Below are positions 7,788 through 16,880 of a stretch of 64,000 nt of DNA, in pieces. The DNA comes from Xenorhabdus sp014467285 (GTDB taxonomy: Bacteria; Pseudomonadota; Gammaproteobacteria; Enterobacterales; Enterobacteriaceae). The stretch covers positions 62,001-126,000 of the forward strand of contig NZ_NKHR01000002.1 of the NCBI RefSeq assembly GCF_014467285.1. The letters are read 5' to 3'. A program made the position numbers and the translations under genes. The notes beneath the pieces were generated by a model that was not told the DNA's origin, did not search any database, and saw only the letters and a program-made list of their open reading frames with translations. Within the stretch, counting starts at the first letter, position 1; each line of letters begins with the position of its first letter.

Positions 7788-8582
7788 TGAACATTTACAT
7801 TTTAAACTCTAATCCTTTAATGTAATTAGGTTTACCTTAAACCCAATAGGCTTGTTAAATTTAAGGTTTTATTTTATTCAATTTATTTCGTAACATTTAT
7901 GTTACTCTATGTAAACAGACAAAATATCCAAATAAAATCCTTCGTTATATTTAACAATATACATCCATAAAATGATTACCATTTCTTCATAAACACAGAT
8001 TCAATGATTGATATTTACACACAACAATCAACTAAAGACAATAGCTCCATTAACACATAATCAATAAAAACAAAGTAATAAGAAAAAGAAAAAACATCAT
8101 ATTCAATCAAGAAATAAAATATTATTTTTTAATAAAAATCAATATATTACAGAGGAACCCGTGTTAAATTAAAAAGACAAAAATAAAAAATTAACATTAA
8201 TTATATTTATTTAAATATTCATTAACCAACAATCAAGAAATTTATTAATATATGAATATTATTAAATAATAATATAGGTCAATATAAGAATTTAAAACAA
8301 AAATAATGATATCATCCTTGTTAAATTCTTCATTCTATTTTCTTTAATATTTGATCAACATTTCAGCAAAGATTTATAACATCTTTCCTTTTTTATATAA
8401 ATCTTGCAATTGCGAGAGTGATCACGGTACATTTCACTGAAAATAAATATATTTCCCCTATCAAAAGTCAGGAGTTAAATTTTTTGATTTGGGCATTAAA
8501 AATACAGTGAACAAGAGTTACCGCTCCTTTTCCTTTGTTTAAATGTTCTGTTTTAAATGAACATATTTTGGCCAAATTATTA

Positions 8583-8610
8583 ATGTAGTAATAAAAATGT
8601 AGTAATAAAA
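8583..8610 (+). repeat. 14-bp tandem duplication
   Basis: ATGTAGTAATAAAA occurs twice in direct succession (8583-8596 and 8597-8610), about 130 bases before sdaC. Confidence 0.8.
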
Positions 8611-8741
8611 ACGTTTAGATAAACATCAACGCAATATCTGACAACTTATTATTCATATAAAAATCCAACTCGCGCATTTAATTAATGGGCGAGTTTAGCA
8701 GTTTTTAAATTTTACTTTACCGCGTTATTTCGGAGATATTT

Positions 8742-10046
8742 ATGGACACATCTCAATCAGGTTCAATCGCATCCCCTGCTGCCAGCAAAAGCGAGCATGC
8801 TACCTGGCGTAAATCAGACACTGTATGGATGTTGGGGTTATATGGCACAGCCATTGGCGCTGGTGTTTTGTTTCTCCCCATCAATGCTGGCATCGGTGGC
8901 TTGATTCCTCTTATTATCATGGCGATACTCGCTCTTCCCATGACATTTTTTGCTCACCGTGGGATGTGTCGTTTTGTTTTATCTGGCAAAAGCAGCGGTG
9001 GAGATATCACCGGCGTGGTAGAAGAACATTTTGGTAAAGTTGCCGGTTTTCTGATCACTATTCTCTACTTCTTTGCCATTTACCCTATCCTGCTGGTTTA
9101 CAGCGTGGCACTGACCAACACAGTAGAAAGCTTTATCGTAAACCAGTTACAAATGAGCGCTCCACCACGTGCACTGCTGGCACTTATCTTGCTTCTTGGT
9201 GTAATGAGCATTATCCGCTTCGGTGAGCAAGTTATCGTCAAGGCCATGAGCGTACTGGTATTCCCATTCGTCACTGTTTTAATGTTGTTGGCTGTGTATT
9301 TAATTCCTCATTGGAACACCGCTATCTTTGATACTCTGTCACTGGACAGTGCGATGTCGTCAACAAGCAATCATGGCCTGCTATTCACTTTGTGGCTGGC
9401 GCTCCCTGTTATGATTTTCTCTTTCAACCACTCTCCAATCATCTCTGCATTTGCAGTAGCAAAACGTGAAGAATACGGTGAACATGCAGAGAAAAAATGC
9501 TCACGTATTCTGGGTTATGCTCACATCATGATGGTAATGACTGTCATGTTTTTTGTCTTTAGCTGCGTACTGAGCCTGTCTCCTGAAAATTTGGCAGAGG
9601 CAAAAGCACAGAACATTACTATTTTGTCTTATCTGGCTAACCATTTTCGTGTACCTACTATTGAATACATTGCTCCATTCATTGCTTTCATTGCCATTAC
9701 TAAATCTTTCCTTGGTCACTATCTGGGCGCCCGTGAAGGTTTCAATGGTATTGTGAACAAAGCACTGAGCACTCAAGGCAAAACAATTCAGCACAAAACG
9801 CTGAATCGTATCACCAGCATCTTTATGTTAGTCAGTGCGTGGATCATAGCTACACTTAACCCAAGTATTCTGGATATCATCCAGTCACTGGGTGGCCCTG
9901 TTATTGCCATGATCCTGTTCATCATGCCAATGTATGCCATTCATAAAGTTCCGGCTATGCGCAAATATGCAGGCAAACCAAGCAATATCTTTGTTGTTGT
10001 AGCAGGTTCAATTGCTATTTCTGCGGCAATTTACTCAGTCATGTAA
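8742..10046 (+). CDS. sdaC: serine/H+ symporter SdaC
   Basis: Inner-membrane serine transporter of the HAAAP family, 434 residues (E. coli SdaC 429). Signature segments are WMLGLYGTAIGAGVLFLP near residues 28-46, FFAIYPILLVYSVA, FSFNHSPIISAFAVAKREE and ITKSFLGHYLGAREG; around eleven hydrophobic segments are visible. GGAG lies 7 bases before the ATG. In E. coli sdaC is followed by the serine deaminase sdaB; here it is alone, ending at a strong bidirectional terminator in front of convergent dacC. The unusually long AT-rich upstream region suggests complex control. Confidence 0.95.
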   Translation: MDTSQSGSIASPAASKSEHATWRKSDTVWMLGLYGTAIGAGVLFLPINAGIGGLIPLIIMAILALPMTFFAHRGMCRFVLSGKSSGGDITGVVEEHFGKVAGFLITILYFFAIYPILLVYSVALTNTVESFIVNQLQMSAPPRALLALILLLGVMSIIRFGEQVIVKAMSVLVFPFVTVLMLLAVYLIPHWNTAIFDTLSLDSAMSSTSNHGLLFTLWLALPVMIFSFNHSPIISAFAVAKREEYGEHAEKKCSRILGYAHIMMVMTVMFFVFSCVLSLSPENLAEAKAQNITILSYLANHFRVPTIEYIAPFIAFIAITKSFLGHYLGAREGFNGIVNKALSTQGKTIQHKTLNRITSIFMLVSAWIIATLNPSILDIIQSLGGPVIAMILFIMPMYAIHKVPAMRKYAGKPSNIFVVVAGSIAISAAIYSVM

Positions 10047-10083
10047 TCAACGTAAAAAAAGCTGCTGTTTGTGCGGCAGCACC

Positions 10084-10122
10084 AAAAAATGCCAGTCACC
10101 AAAAGGTTGACTGGCATTTTTT
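10084..10122. terminator. bidirectional terminator between sdaC and dacC
   Basis: A 15-bp stem (10084-10098 with 10108-10122) carries A-runs on the left and T-runs on the right, so it works as an intrinsic terminator on both strands for the convergent sdaC and dacC. Confidence 0.9.
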
Positions 10123-10167
10123 CACGTCATGTTGTTATGTAGATGTATCAAGTCGTTTTAGCTCTCA

Positions 10168-11376
10168 CTAACTGAATAACGAACTAAACCAACCGCTCAC
10201 GGTTTTTACAACGAAATCCCACATACGCCCCAAGAAGCCACTTTCTTCCACAGCTTCTTTAACTACCAACGGACGCTGATCAATAACTTTATCATTGAGC
10301 ATAAAATTCACAGTGCCCACCGCTTGGTTTTTCTCCAGCGGTGCTTCAAGGGAAGTTTGATTCAATGTAAAACTGGCTTTTAAATTACCCACCTGCCCAC
10401 GAGGCACTATCACTGAAGCATCTTTTTCAACCCCTAAAGCGACCTCTGAACGCGTCCCGTACCATACTTTTTCCGTCACCAGCGTATCACTCGCCTTTAG
10501 GGGGATCGCCGATTCATAAAAACGGAATCCCCATGCTAAAAGTTTTTCACTATCAGAAAAACGCATCCGATCACTGGGCGCACCCAATACCACCGAAATC
10601 AAACGCATTGGCCCTTCTGTTGCTGATGCGACCAGATTATAGCCAGCGCCACTGGTGTGTCCGGTTTTCACACCATCCACATTCATATTCTGGTTCCACA
10701 ATAAGCGGTTACGATTAGGCTGACGGATATTGTTAAACGTAAATTCTTTCTCTTTATTCAGAGCATACTCTTCCGGCACATCACGGATCATGGCCTGACT
10801 TAACAGTGCCATATCACGGGCGGTGCTATATTGCCCGGCCGCATCCAGACCATGGACAGTTTTAAAATGAGTATTCGTCAATTCCAGTGTTTTCGAATAT
10901 TTATTCATTAAATCAACAAATGTGTCCTGACTGCCTGCCACATAATCAGCAAGGGCAATACTGGCATCATTACCGGACTGGATGACAATACCGCGGTTCA
11001 GATCTATAACCTTAACTCTGTCACCCGGTTTCAAAAACATTAAGGATGAACCTTTAAGCACTGGATTACCCGTAGCCCAGGCATCTTTGCCAACGGTTAC
11101 CATATCTTCTGTAGAAATTTTTCCTGACTTAATCGCCTGCCCAATCACATAGCTGGTCATCATTTTGGTTAAACTTGCCGGATCTAACCGCTCATCAGCA
11201 TTATTTGAAGCTAGAATTTTTCCGCTGGCATAATCTATTAATATATAAGCTTTAGCATCAATTTCAGGTGCAGCGGGTTCGTCCATTGCATACACATTGG
11301 CACCCGCTAACCAAAAAACACTCAAGCCAACAACAAAAGATTTTATTACCGGTGTCTGTCGTTTTTTTTCCATCAT
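10168..11376 (-). CDS. dacC: D-alanyl-D-alanine carboxypeptidase DacC (PBP6)
   Basis: Periplasmic, membrane-anchored penicillin-binding protein that trims the terminal D-alanine from peptidoglycan pentapeptides. A signal peptide ends near VYA at residue 30. The serine-protease-like triad motifs are S68-L-T-K71, S134-G-N136 and K237-T-G239. A beta-rich C-terminal domain follows, and the protein ends in an amphipathic membrane anchor (WDFVVKTVSGWFSSLFS). It is 402 residues long and closer to DacC than to DacA along its length. Neighbouring gstB also adjoins dacC in E. coli. The first ATG is preferred, with AAGGG six bases upstream. Confidence 0.94.
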   Translation of the reverse strand: MMEKKRQTPVIKSFVVGLSVFWLAGANVYAMDEPAAPEIDAKAYILIDYASGKILASNNADERLDPASLTKMMTSYVIGQAIKSGKISTEDMVTVGKDAWATGNPVLKGSSLMFLKPGDRVKVIDLNRGIVIQSGNDASIALADYVAGSQDTFVDLMNKYSKTLELTNTHFKTVHGLDAAGQYSTARDMALLSQAMIRDVPEEYALNKEKEFTFNNIRQPNRNRLLWNQNMNVDGVKTGHTSGAGYNLVASATEGPMRLISVVLGAPSDRMRFSDSEKLLAWGFRFYESAIPLKASDTLVTEKVWYGTRSEVALGVEKDASVIVPRGQVGNLKASFTLNQTSLEAPLEKNQAVGTVNFMLNDKVIDQRPLVVKEAVEESGFLGRMWDFVVKTVSGWFSSLFS

Positions 11377-11561
11377 CAGTCGCCCTTTTCTTTACTACTC
11401 AACTTTGTATATATCTATAAAGTAAAAATAAAAACTCTTATTAATATAGGATGTTATAAGAGAAGACTCCAACCCAATAACGTAAAGATTCTCTTGTTAT
11501 TAGCCTGATTTTGTTATGATATTATCAATAATTCCGAATGATCTTATATGAGAAAAAAATA

Positions 11562-12182
11562 ATGCTAACAATCTGGGGTCGTAAAAACTCATCAAATGTG
11601 AAAAAAGTCCTTTGGTGTCTGGAAGAATTGAATGTGCCATATCAACAAATTGATGTTGGTGGAAAATTTGGCAAACTCAATGATCCTGCATACCTACACA
11701 TGAATCCGAATGCTGTTATTCCTTGTTTGCAAGACGGTGATTTTATTTTGTGGGAATCAAATGCAATTGTACGTTATATTGCAGCGAAATTCGGCCAAAA
11801 TAGCCTTTACCCATCCGATCTTCAAGAACGAGCCAGCATTGAGAAATGGATGGATTGGGTGGGTTGCAATCTATTTCCTCCCATTAAACAGTTCATGATC
11901 AGTTTTATCAGAACACCAGAAGATCAGCGCAACCTCAAAATTATTACCCAAGTTTTAGCAGAAATTGAAAAATTACTGAAAATTGTCGATGACACACTCA
12001 GTCACCAACAATACCTTTCCGGTGCTAAGTTTGGCATGGCTGATATCGCTCTGGCTCCGCTGGTTTATTTGTGGTTAAACGTAGAGATAGATCGCCCTTC
12101 CCTGCCAAATCTAGAACGCTGGTATCAACTGTTAACCGAAAGACCCGCTTTTAAAAAGATTGTTATGATCGAAATAAATTAA
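11562..12182 (+). CDS. gstB: glutathione S-transferase family protein (GstB-like)
   Basis: Cytoplasmic glutathione transferase. The N-terminal thioredoxin-like domain (residues 1-75) has WGRKNSSNVKKVLW, the cis-proline NAVIPCLQDG and the glutathione-contact ESNAIVRYIA. A helical C-terminal domain ends in LERWYQLLTERPAFKKIVM. It resembles E. coli GstB (YliJ), which also lies beside dacC. ATG at 11562 is chosen because the protein then starts MLTIWGR, like homologues; the upstream in-frame ATG at 11538 lacks a ribosome-binding site and adds eight unsupported residues. The substrate is unknown. It is divergent from dacC and convergent with yeeZ. Confidence 0.9.
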   Translation: MLTIWGRKNSSNVKKVLWCLEELNVPYQQIDVGGKFGKLNDPAYLHMNPNAVIPCLQDGDFILWESNAIVRYIAAKFGQNSLYPSDLQERASIEKWMDWVGCNLFPPIKQFMISFIRTPEDQRNLKIITQVLAEIEKLLKIVDDTLSHQQYLSGAKFGMADIALAPLVYLWLNVEIDRPSLPNLERWYQLLTERPAFKKIVMIEIN

Positions 12183-12185
12183 TCA

Positions 12186-13025
12186 TTAACTCATTGGCAT
12201 TCTGCCGGGATCTGGGAACTGGTATTCAAAACCCAGTTCCCGACAGATCCGGCTACCATCAACTACCTTGCTTTCAATTGCCTTTGCCTTATTTTCTGGC
12301 TGTAAAAATTCTGGCGGCGTTAAATCAAGTTGCCGGCTGGCTAACGGATAATATTCTGATCTTTTCGGGTGGATGGGTGCACACAGATTATAAACATGCC
12401 CCCCTTTTGGTTGCTGGATAAGTAGCTTAATGGCGGAAATAACATCATCCTGATGTACCAAATTAACCGCATTTTCTCCTCCCTCAATTGCCTTTCGCCC
12501 CGCAAGAAAACGCCCAGCATGGCGCCCATTACCTACCAGGCCAGCCAAACGTAATATATCGACCGATGTATTGGGTAACTGATGCAGCCAATTTTCCAAT
12601 TCCACCAACGCTGTTGCTGATTGTGTTTCAGGAGACAACGGTTCATCTTCATTGAGATAACCCACAGATGAGCCATAAACTGAAGTGGAACTGGTGAAAA
12701 TAATTCGTGGAACAGCATATGAAAGCGCAGTATCGATAATCAGTTGCACGGCTTTGACATATCCTTCCCCTCCACCAGCAACCCCACTAACCGGTAATGT
12801 TAAAACCAGCACATCGACAGACATCAGTTGCTCAAGATCATCCATTTTACAGACGATTTGAGGGCTTAGTTTCAATAGGCGGCAATCGATACCACACATA
12901 CATGCAGCTTCAACGCCATCCGATGTTGTTTTACTGCCAACTACCTGCATACCACTACTTAGTAGTGCTTGCGCCAATGGCATTCCTAACCAGCCTAGTC
13001 CAATAATCGAAACTTTTTTTACCAT
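12186..13025 (-). CDS. yeeZ: NAD(P)-dependent epimerase/reductase-like protein YeeZ
   Basis: Rossmann-fold protein of the extended short-chain dehydrogenase type, 279 residues; biochemical role unknown. The N-terminal nucleotide-binding motif GLGWLGMPLA lies at about residues 9-18. FTSSTSVYG, with the catalytic-type serine and tyrosine (YxxxK is not clearly preserved), is near 110-118, and HQDDVISAI near 190. In E. coli yeeZ lies immediately upstream of, and divergent from, the his operon, exactly as here. Its stop is only 3 bases from the gstB stop on the other strand. Confidence 0.88.
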   Translation of the reverse strand: MVKKVSIIGLGWLGMPLAQALLSSGMQVVGSKTTSDGVEAACMCGIDCRLLKLSPQIVCKMDDLEQLMSVDVLVLTLPVSGVAGGGEGYVKAVQLIIDTALSYAVPRIIFTSSTSVYGSSVGYLNEDEPLSPETQSATALVELENWLHQLPNTSVDILRLAGLVGNGRHAGRFLAGRKAIEGGENAVNLVHQDDVISAIKLLIQQPKGGHVYNLCAPIHPKRSEYYPLASRQLDLTPPEFLQPENKAKAIESKVVDGSRICRELGFEYQFPDPGRMPMS

Positions 13026-13333
13026 GGCTCTTCCCCAAGACTGACATGATTTTGATTATTAGGTCAATATATGACCATGGCTAACATTACCCGTATATTT
13101 CCCTAATGACAACAGCCCTCATTTATTATGAAAAACAATTAATTAACACAAAATAAATACCTTTTTTAAAAAAAAGTTTGCTTTTCATACATAAAATCAT
13201 ATAGGTTAAACAGCAAGCAACCAATCCTTAGTCGCAAACATAACGTTAAGTACAGTCATCGTTAAATACGTATATACCCTTTATAAAAATAGCACTTACA
13301 TAACGTCAAACGTAGATAGAGAGCTTCCACATT
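13026..13333. promoter_or_regulatory. yeeZ-his divergent control region
   Basis: About 300 bases between the divergent yeeZ and his operons. TATAAA-like hexamers occur (for example near 13282) and the his transcript must start before 13334, but no -35/-10 pair could be fixed with confidence. No gene is visible. Confidence 0.5.
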
Positions 13334-13381
13334 ATGAACCGTATTCAATTCAGCCATCATCATCACCATCATCCTGATTAG
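13334..13381 (+). CDS. hisL: his operon leader peptide
   Basis: A 15-codon leader reading MNRIQFSHHHHHHPD, with six consecutive histidine codons (CAT, CAT, CAT, CAC, CAT, CAT). Stalling of ribosomes here when charged histidyl-tRNA is scarce lets transcription pass the attenuator before hisG. E. coli HisL has seven histidines in a peptide of nearly the same form. It is too short to be found by length, but codon content and position are decisive. Confidence 0.97.
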   Translation: MNRIQFSHHHHHHPD

Positions 13382-13383
13382 TC

Positions 13384-13474
13384 TTTCAGGCTGCTGCGTG
13401 CTGGAAGACATTTAATCCGTCTTCCGGTGGCATGAATACGACAAAACCCCCGGAAGATTTTCCGGGGGTTTTTT
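13384..13474 (+). terminator. his attenuator
   Basis: Downstream of hisL come competing stems: complementary segments around 13400-13430 (GGAAGAC and GTCTTCC arms) and the terminator CCCCCGGAA (13447-13455) / TTCCGGGGG (13460-13468) followed by six T. This is the classical attenuation arrangement for histidine-dependent read-through into hisG. Confidence 0.93.
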
Positions 13475-13532
13475 GTTTCTGGCTTCTACGATTTAAACAC
13501 TGACCGAATATTAAGATAGGGTAAAACACAAC

Positions 13533-14432
13533 ATGTTAGATAAGACACGCTTACGGATAGCCATCCAGAAATCAGGCCGCCTTAGTGATGATTCCAGAAC
13601 ATTGCTGGCGCGCTGTGGGATCAAAATCAATTTACAACAACAACGCCTGATTGCATTTGCAGAAAATATGCCCATTGATATCCTGCGCGTCCGCGACGAT
13701 GATATTCCTGGCTTGGTTATGGATGGTGTTGTCGATTTGGGCATTATCGGTGAAAACGTCCTTGAAGAAGAATTACTGACTCGTCAGGCACAAGGAGAAA
13801 CCCCGAGTTATTTAACGTTACGTCGTCTGGATTTTGGTGACTGCCGTCTTTCCCTCGCGGCTTCCTTTGATTGCGAGTATACAGGGGTGGAATGCCTGCA
13901 AGATGCCCGTATTGCTACATCTTATCCACACTTACTAAAACGTTATTTAGATCAGAAAGGCATACGCTTCAAACCCTGCCTTCTCAATGGTTCTGTTGAA
14001 GTTGCACCTCGCGCAGGGCTAGCGGATGCCATTTGTGATTTAGTTTCAACCGGTGCCACATTGGAAGCCAACGGGTTGCGGGAAGTTGAAGTGATTTATC
14101 GCTCAAAAGCCTGCCTTATCCAACGTGATGGAGAGATGCCAGAAGCTAAGCAACGGCTCATCGACAAACTGATGCTCCGCATTCAAGGGGTCATTCAGGC
14201 ACGAGAATCCAAATACATCATGTTACACGCTCCCAATGATAAGTTGGAAGAGATTATTTCCCTACTGCCGGGAGCCGAACGCCCCACCATTCTGCCACTC
14301 GCAGGCGCACAAAATCGTGTCGCTATGCACATGGTCAGCAGTGAAACCCTATTCTGGGAAACGATGGAAAAACTCAAGGCATTGGGTGCGAGTTCCATTC
14401 TCGTTCTGCCAATTGAAAAAATGATGGAGTAA
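13533..14432 (+). CDS. hisG: ATP phosphoribosyltransferase
   Basis: First committed step of histidine biosynthesis: ATP plus PRPP gives phosphoribosyl-ATP, feedback-inhibited by histidine. It is 299 residues long, the same as E. coli, so it is the long form with a C-terminal regulatory ACT-like domain and needs no HisZ. Family motifs include RLRIAIQKSGRL at the start, DLGIIGENVLEE, and the PRPP-binding loop in CDLVSTGATLEANGLREVE. It follows the attenuator and begins the structural operon hisGDCBHAFI, the same order as E. coli. Confidence 0.97.
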   Translation: MLDKTRLRIAIQKSGRLSDDSRTLLARCGIKINLQQQRLIAFAENMPIDILRVRDDDIPGLVMDGVVDLGIIGENVLEEELLTRQAQGETPSYLTLRRLDFGDCRLSLAASFDCEYTGVECLQDARIATSYPHLLKRYLDQKGIRFKPCLLNGSVEVAPRAGLADAICDLVSTGATLEANGLREVEVIYRSKACLIQRDGEMPEAKQRLIDKLMLRIQGVIQARESKYIMLHAPNDKLEEIISLLPGAERPTILPLAGAQNRVAMHMVSSETLFWETMEKLKALGASSILVLPIEKMME

Positions 14433-14438
14433 AATTTG

Positions 14439-15758
14439 ATGAATATTAATTTTAAATCCATCATCCGCTGGCAAGAATGCACCCCAGAGCAACAAAAAAT
14501 ATTGCTGGCTCGCCCGGCTGTCGCGGCATCAGATGATATTGCTTGCACAGTCAAACAGATTCTGGAAACAGTAAAAACACGCGGCGACCAAGCGTTACAA
14601 GAATTCAGTCAACGCTTCGACAAAACGATGGTGGAAGCCATCCGGATCACGCCAAGTGAAGTAGATTTAGCTGTCAACCGCCTGTCCCCCGAAATTAAGC
14701 AGGCTATGCAGCAAGCCATGAATAATATTCGTCAGTTCCATGAGGCCCAAAAACCAGTAGAAATTGAAGTTGAAACCCTGCCGGGCGTTCGCTGCCAGCA
14801 AATCACTCGCCCAATAAACTCAGTCGGGCTTTATATTCCCGGCGGTTCAGCCCCGCTGCCTTCTACCGTATTAATGCTAGGCACACCAGCCGACATTGCG
14901 GGTTGCCGTAAGATCATCCTGTGTTCTCCACCTCCCATTGCCGATGAAATTCTCTATGCGGCACAACTGTGCGGGATCACTGAAATTTTCCAAGTTGGTG
15001 GAGCACAAGCCATTGCAGCAATGGCATTCGGTACAGAATCTGTTCCCAAAGTAGACAAAATTTTTGGCCCCGGCAATGCCTGGGTCACAGAAGCCAAACG
15101 GCAAGTGAGCCAATATATTGACGGAGCTGCAATTGACATGCCCGCTGGCCCGTCAGAGGTACTGGTTATCGCTGATCACGGAGCTAACCCTGTATTTACT
15201 GCCGCAGATTTACTTTCTCAAGCGGAACATGGCCCGGATTCCCAAGTCATGCTGCTAACACCTGACGAAAACTTTGCCGGACAAGTCATCCGTGAAATTG
15301 AAGCCCAGCTCACGATATTGCCACGCCAGCAGATCGCAAACCAGGCTTTGCAGTCTAGCCGCATCATTATTACAAAAGATCTCTCCCAATGCGTGGAGAT
15401 CAGCAACCAATACGGCCCTGAGCACTTGATTATTCAAACCCGCCAGCCTGAACAATTAGTGGAACAGATTACCTGTGCTGGCTCCATATTCCTCGGTGAC
15501 TGGTCGCCAGAATCTGCGGGGGACTATGCCTCTGGCACCAATCATGTTCTGCCGACCTATGGCTATACTTCAACCTATTCCAGCCTCGGTCTGGCTGACT
15601 TTCTAAAAAGAATGACCGTTCAGCGACTCACACCACAAGGGCTGAGAAACCTCGCTCCCACGATAGAAACGCTGGCACAGGCAGAGCAACTCATCGCGCA
15701 CAAAAATGCGGTTACATTACGTATGGCTGCTTTGAGTAACGCAAACTTAGAATCATAA
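14439..15758 (+). CDS. hisD: histidinol dehydrogenase
   Basis: Zinc enzyme catalysing the last two oxidations, histidinol to histidine, with NAD. The family motifs are complete: SVGLYIPGGSAPLPSTV, FGPGNAWVTEAKR, IDMPAGPSEVLVIAD and the catalytic Glu-His in QYGPEHLII. ATG at 14439 is chosen over the adjoining TTG at 14436, since GGAG from the end of hisG lies 9 bases upstream. Six bases separate the hisG stop from this start, so translation is probably coupled. Confidence 0.97.
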   Translation: MNINFKSIIRWQECTPEQQKILLARPAVAASDDIACTVKQILETVKTRGDQALQEFSQRFDKTMVEAIRITPSEVDLAVNRLSPEIKQAMQQAMNNIRQFHEAQKPVEIEVETLPGVRCQQITRPINSVGLYIPGGSAPLPSTVLMLGTPADIAGCRKIILCSPPPIADEILYAAQLCGITEIFQVGGAQAIAAMAFGTESVPKVDKIFGPGNAWVTEAKRQVSQYIDGAAIDMPAGPSEVLVIADHGANPVFTAADLLSQAEHGPDSQVMLLTPDENFAGQVIREIEAQLTILPRQQIANQALQSSRIIITKDLSQCVEISNQYGPEHLIIQTRQPEQLVEQITCAGSIFLGDWSPESAGDYASGTNHVLPTYGYTSTYSSLGLADFLKRMTVQRLTPQGLRNLAPTIETLAQAEQLIAHKNAVTLRMAALSNANLES

Positions 15759-15773
15759 GGCTAAGGATCAATC

Positions 15774-16880
15774 ATGAGTACGGTTTTTGATATCAATTCA
15801 CTGGCAAGAGAAAATATTCGTCATTTAGTTCCTTATATGTCAGCCCGCCGTCTGGGAGGCAAAGGTGATATCTGGCTAAATGCGAATGAATACCATACCG
15901 CACCCGATTTCCAATTTCGCGAGAACACTCTCAATCGCTATCCTGAATGTCAGCCCGCCGCGGTTATCCAACGTTATGCCAATTATGCTGGCTTACAACC
16001 GGAACAAGTTCTTGTCAGCCGTGGAGCGGATGAATCTATCGAACTGTTGATCCGCGTTTTTTGTGAACCAGGGCGTGATGCCGTGCTGTTTTGCCCGCCC
16101 ACTTATGGCATGTACAGTGTTAGCGCGGAAGCTTTCGGCATAGAACAAAAAAAGATCCCTGTCAGTGCCAACTGGCAACCCGATGTTGATTCCATCAAAA
16201 ACAATTTGGATCGTGTCAAGCTTATTTATATCTGTAGCCCTAATAACCCCACTGGTAATTTGGTTGAACCTGCGGCATTACGTCAGATCCTTGAACTCAC
16301 TCGTCACCAGGCCATTGTTGCCATTGATGAGGCCTACATCGAATTTTGTCCGCAACATACTACCATTCGTTGGCTGCAAGACTACCCTCACTTGGTCATT
16401 TTGCGAACCCTCTCGAAAGCTTTTGCTTTGGCTGGATTGCGTTGTGGATTTACGTTGGCTTCTGCCGATATTATCGCGCTGATGCTGAAAGTGATTGCCC
16501 CTTATCCACTTGCAACGCCTGTCGCAGATATCGCTGCACAAGCGCTAACGGAAACGGGTATTCAGACAATGAAAAATCGTGTGGCAGAAATTGTCAGTAA
16601 CCGGATTTATCTTCAGCAAGAGCTCAGTCAATTGGCACTGGTTGAAAACGTGTTTCCGAGCGAAACCAACTATATTTTGGTGAAATTTACCGATGCAGAA
16701 ATCGTATTCAAGATGTTATGGGATAAAGGAATCATCTTGCGTGATCAGAGAAAACAGCCGGGATTAGAGAATTGCCTGCGCATTACCATCGGCAGCCGGA
16801 ATGAATGTGAACAGCTAGTCAGTGCCATTAATGCACTTTCCAGTCAAACTCAACAAATCAAGGAAACTGAGAACCCATGA
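15774..16880 (+). CDS. hisC: histidinol-phosphate aminotransferase
   Basis: Pyridoxal-phosphate enzyme (class I/II aminotransferase) converting imidazole acetol phosphate to histidinol phosphate. The 368 residues are slightly longer than E. coli HisC, with a longer C-terminal tail (SSQTQQIKETENP). Visible are the GADESIELLIR cofactor loop, SPNNPTGN, and the Schiff-base lysine in TLSKAFALAGLRCG. The end overlaps the hisB start by four bases (ATGA). Confidence 0.97.
   Translation: MSTVFDINSLARENIRHLVPYMSARRLGGKGDIWLNANEYHTAPDFQFRENTLNRYPECQPAAVIQRYANYAGLQPEQVLVSRGADESIELLIRVFCEPGRDAVLFCPPTYGMYSVSAEAFGIEQKKIPVSANWQPDVDSIKNNLDRVKLIYICSPNNPTGNLVEPAALRQILELTRHQAIVAIDEAYIEFCPQHTTIRWLQDYPHLVILRTLSKAFALAGLRCGFTLASADIIALMLKVIAPYPLATPVADIAAQALTETGIQTMKNRVAEIVSNRIYLQQELSQLALVENVFPSETNYILVKFTDAEIVFKMLWDKGIILRDQRKQPGLENCLRITIGSRNECEQLVSAINALSSQTQQIKETENP

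Larger units (their letters stand above)
7677..8741. other. long AT-rich intergenic stretch
   Basis: More than 1 kb without a convincing gene. The first 110 bases carry two strong inverted repeats (7705-7734 and 7757-7787); the rest, especially 7850-8340, is extremely AT-rich. A short tandem repeat lies at 8583-8610. A 24-codon frame at 7751-7825 has an AGG ribosome-binding site but overlaps the second inverted repeat. The last 300 bases presumably hold the sdaC control region; no specific operator could be assigned. AT-rich DNA of this kind is a typical H-NS target, which is inference. Confidence 0.6.
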
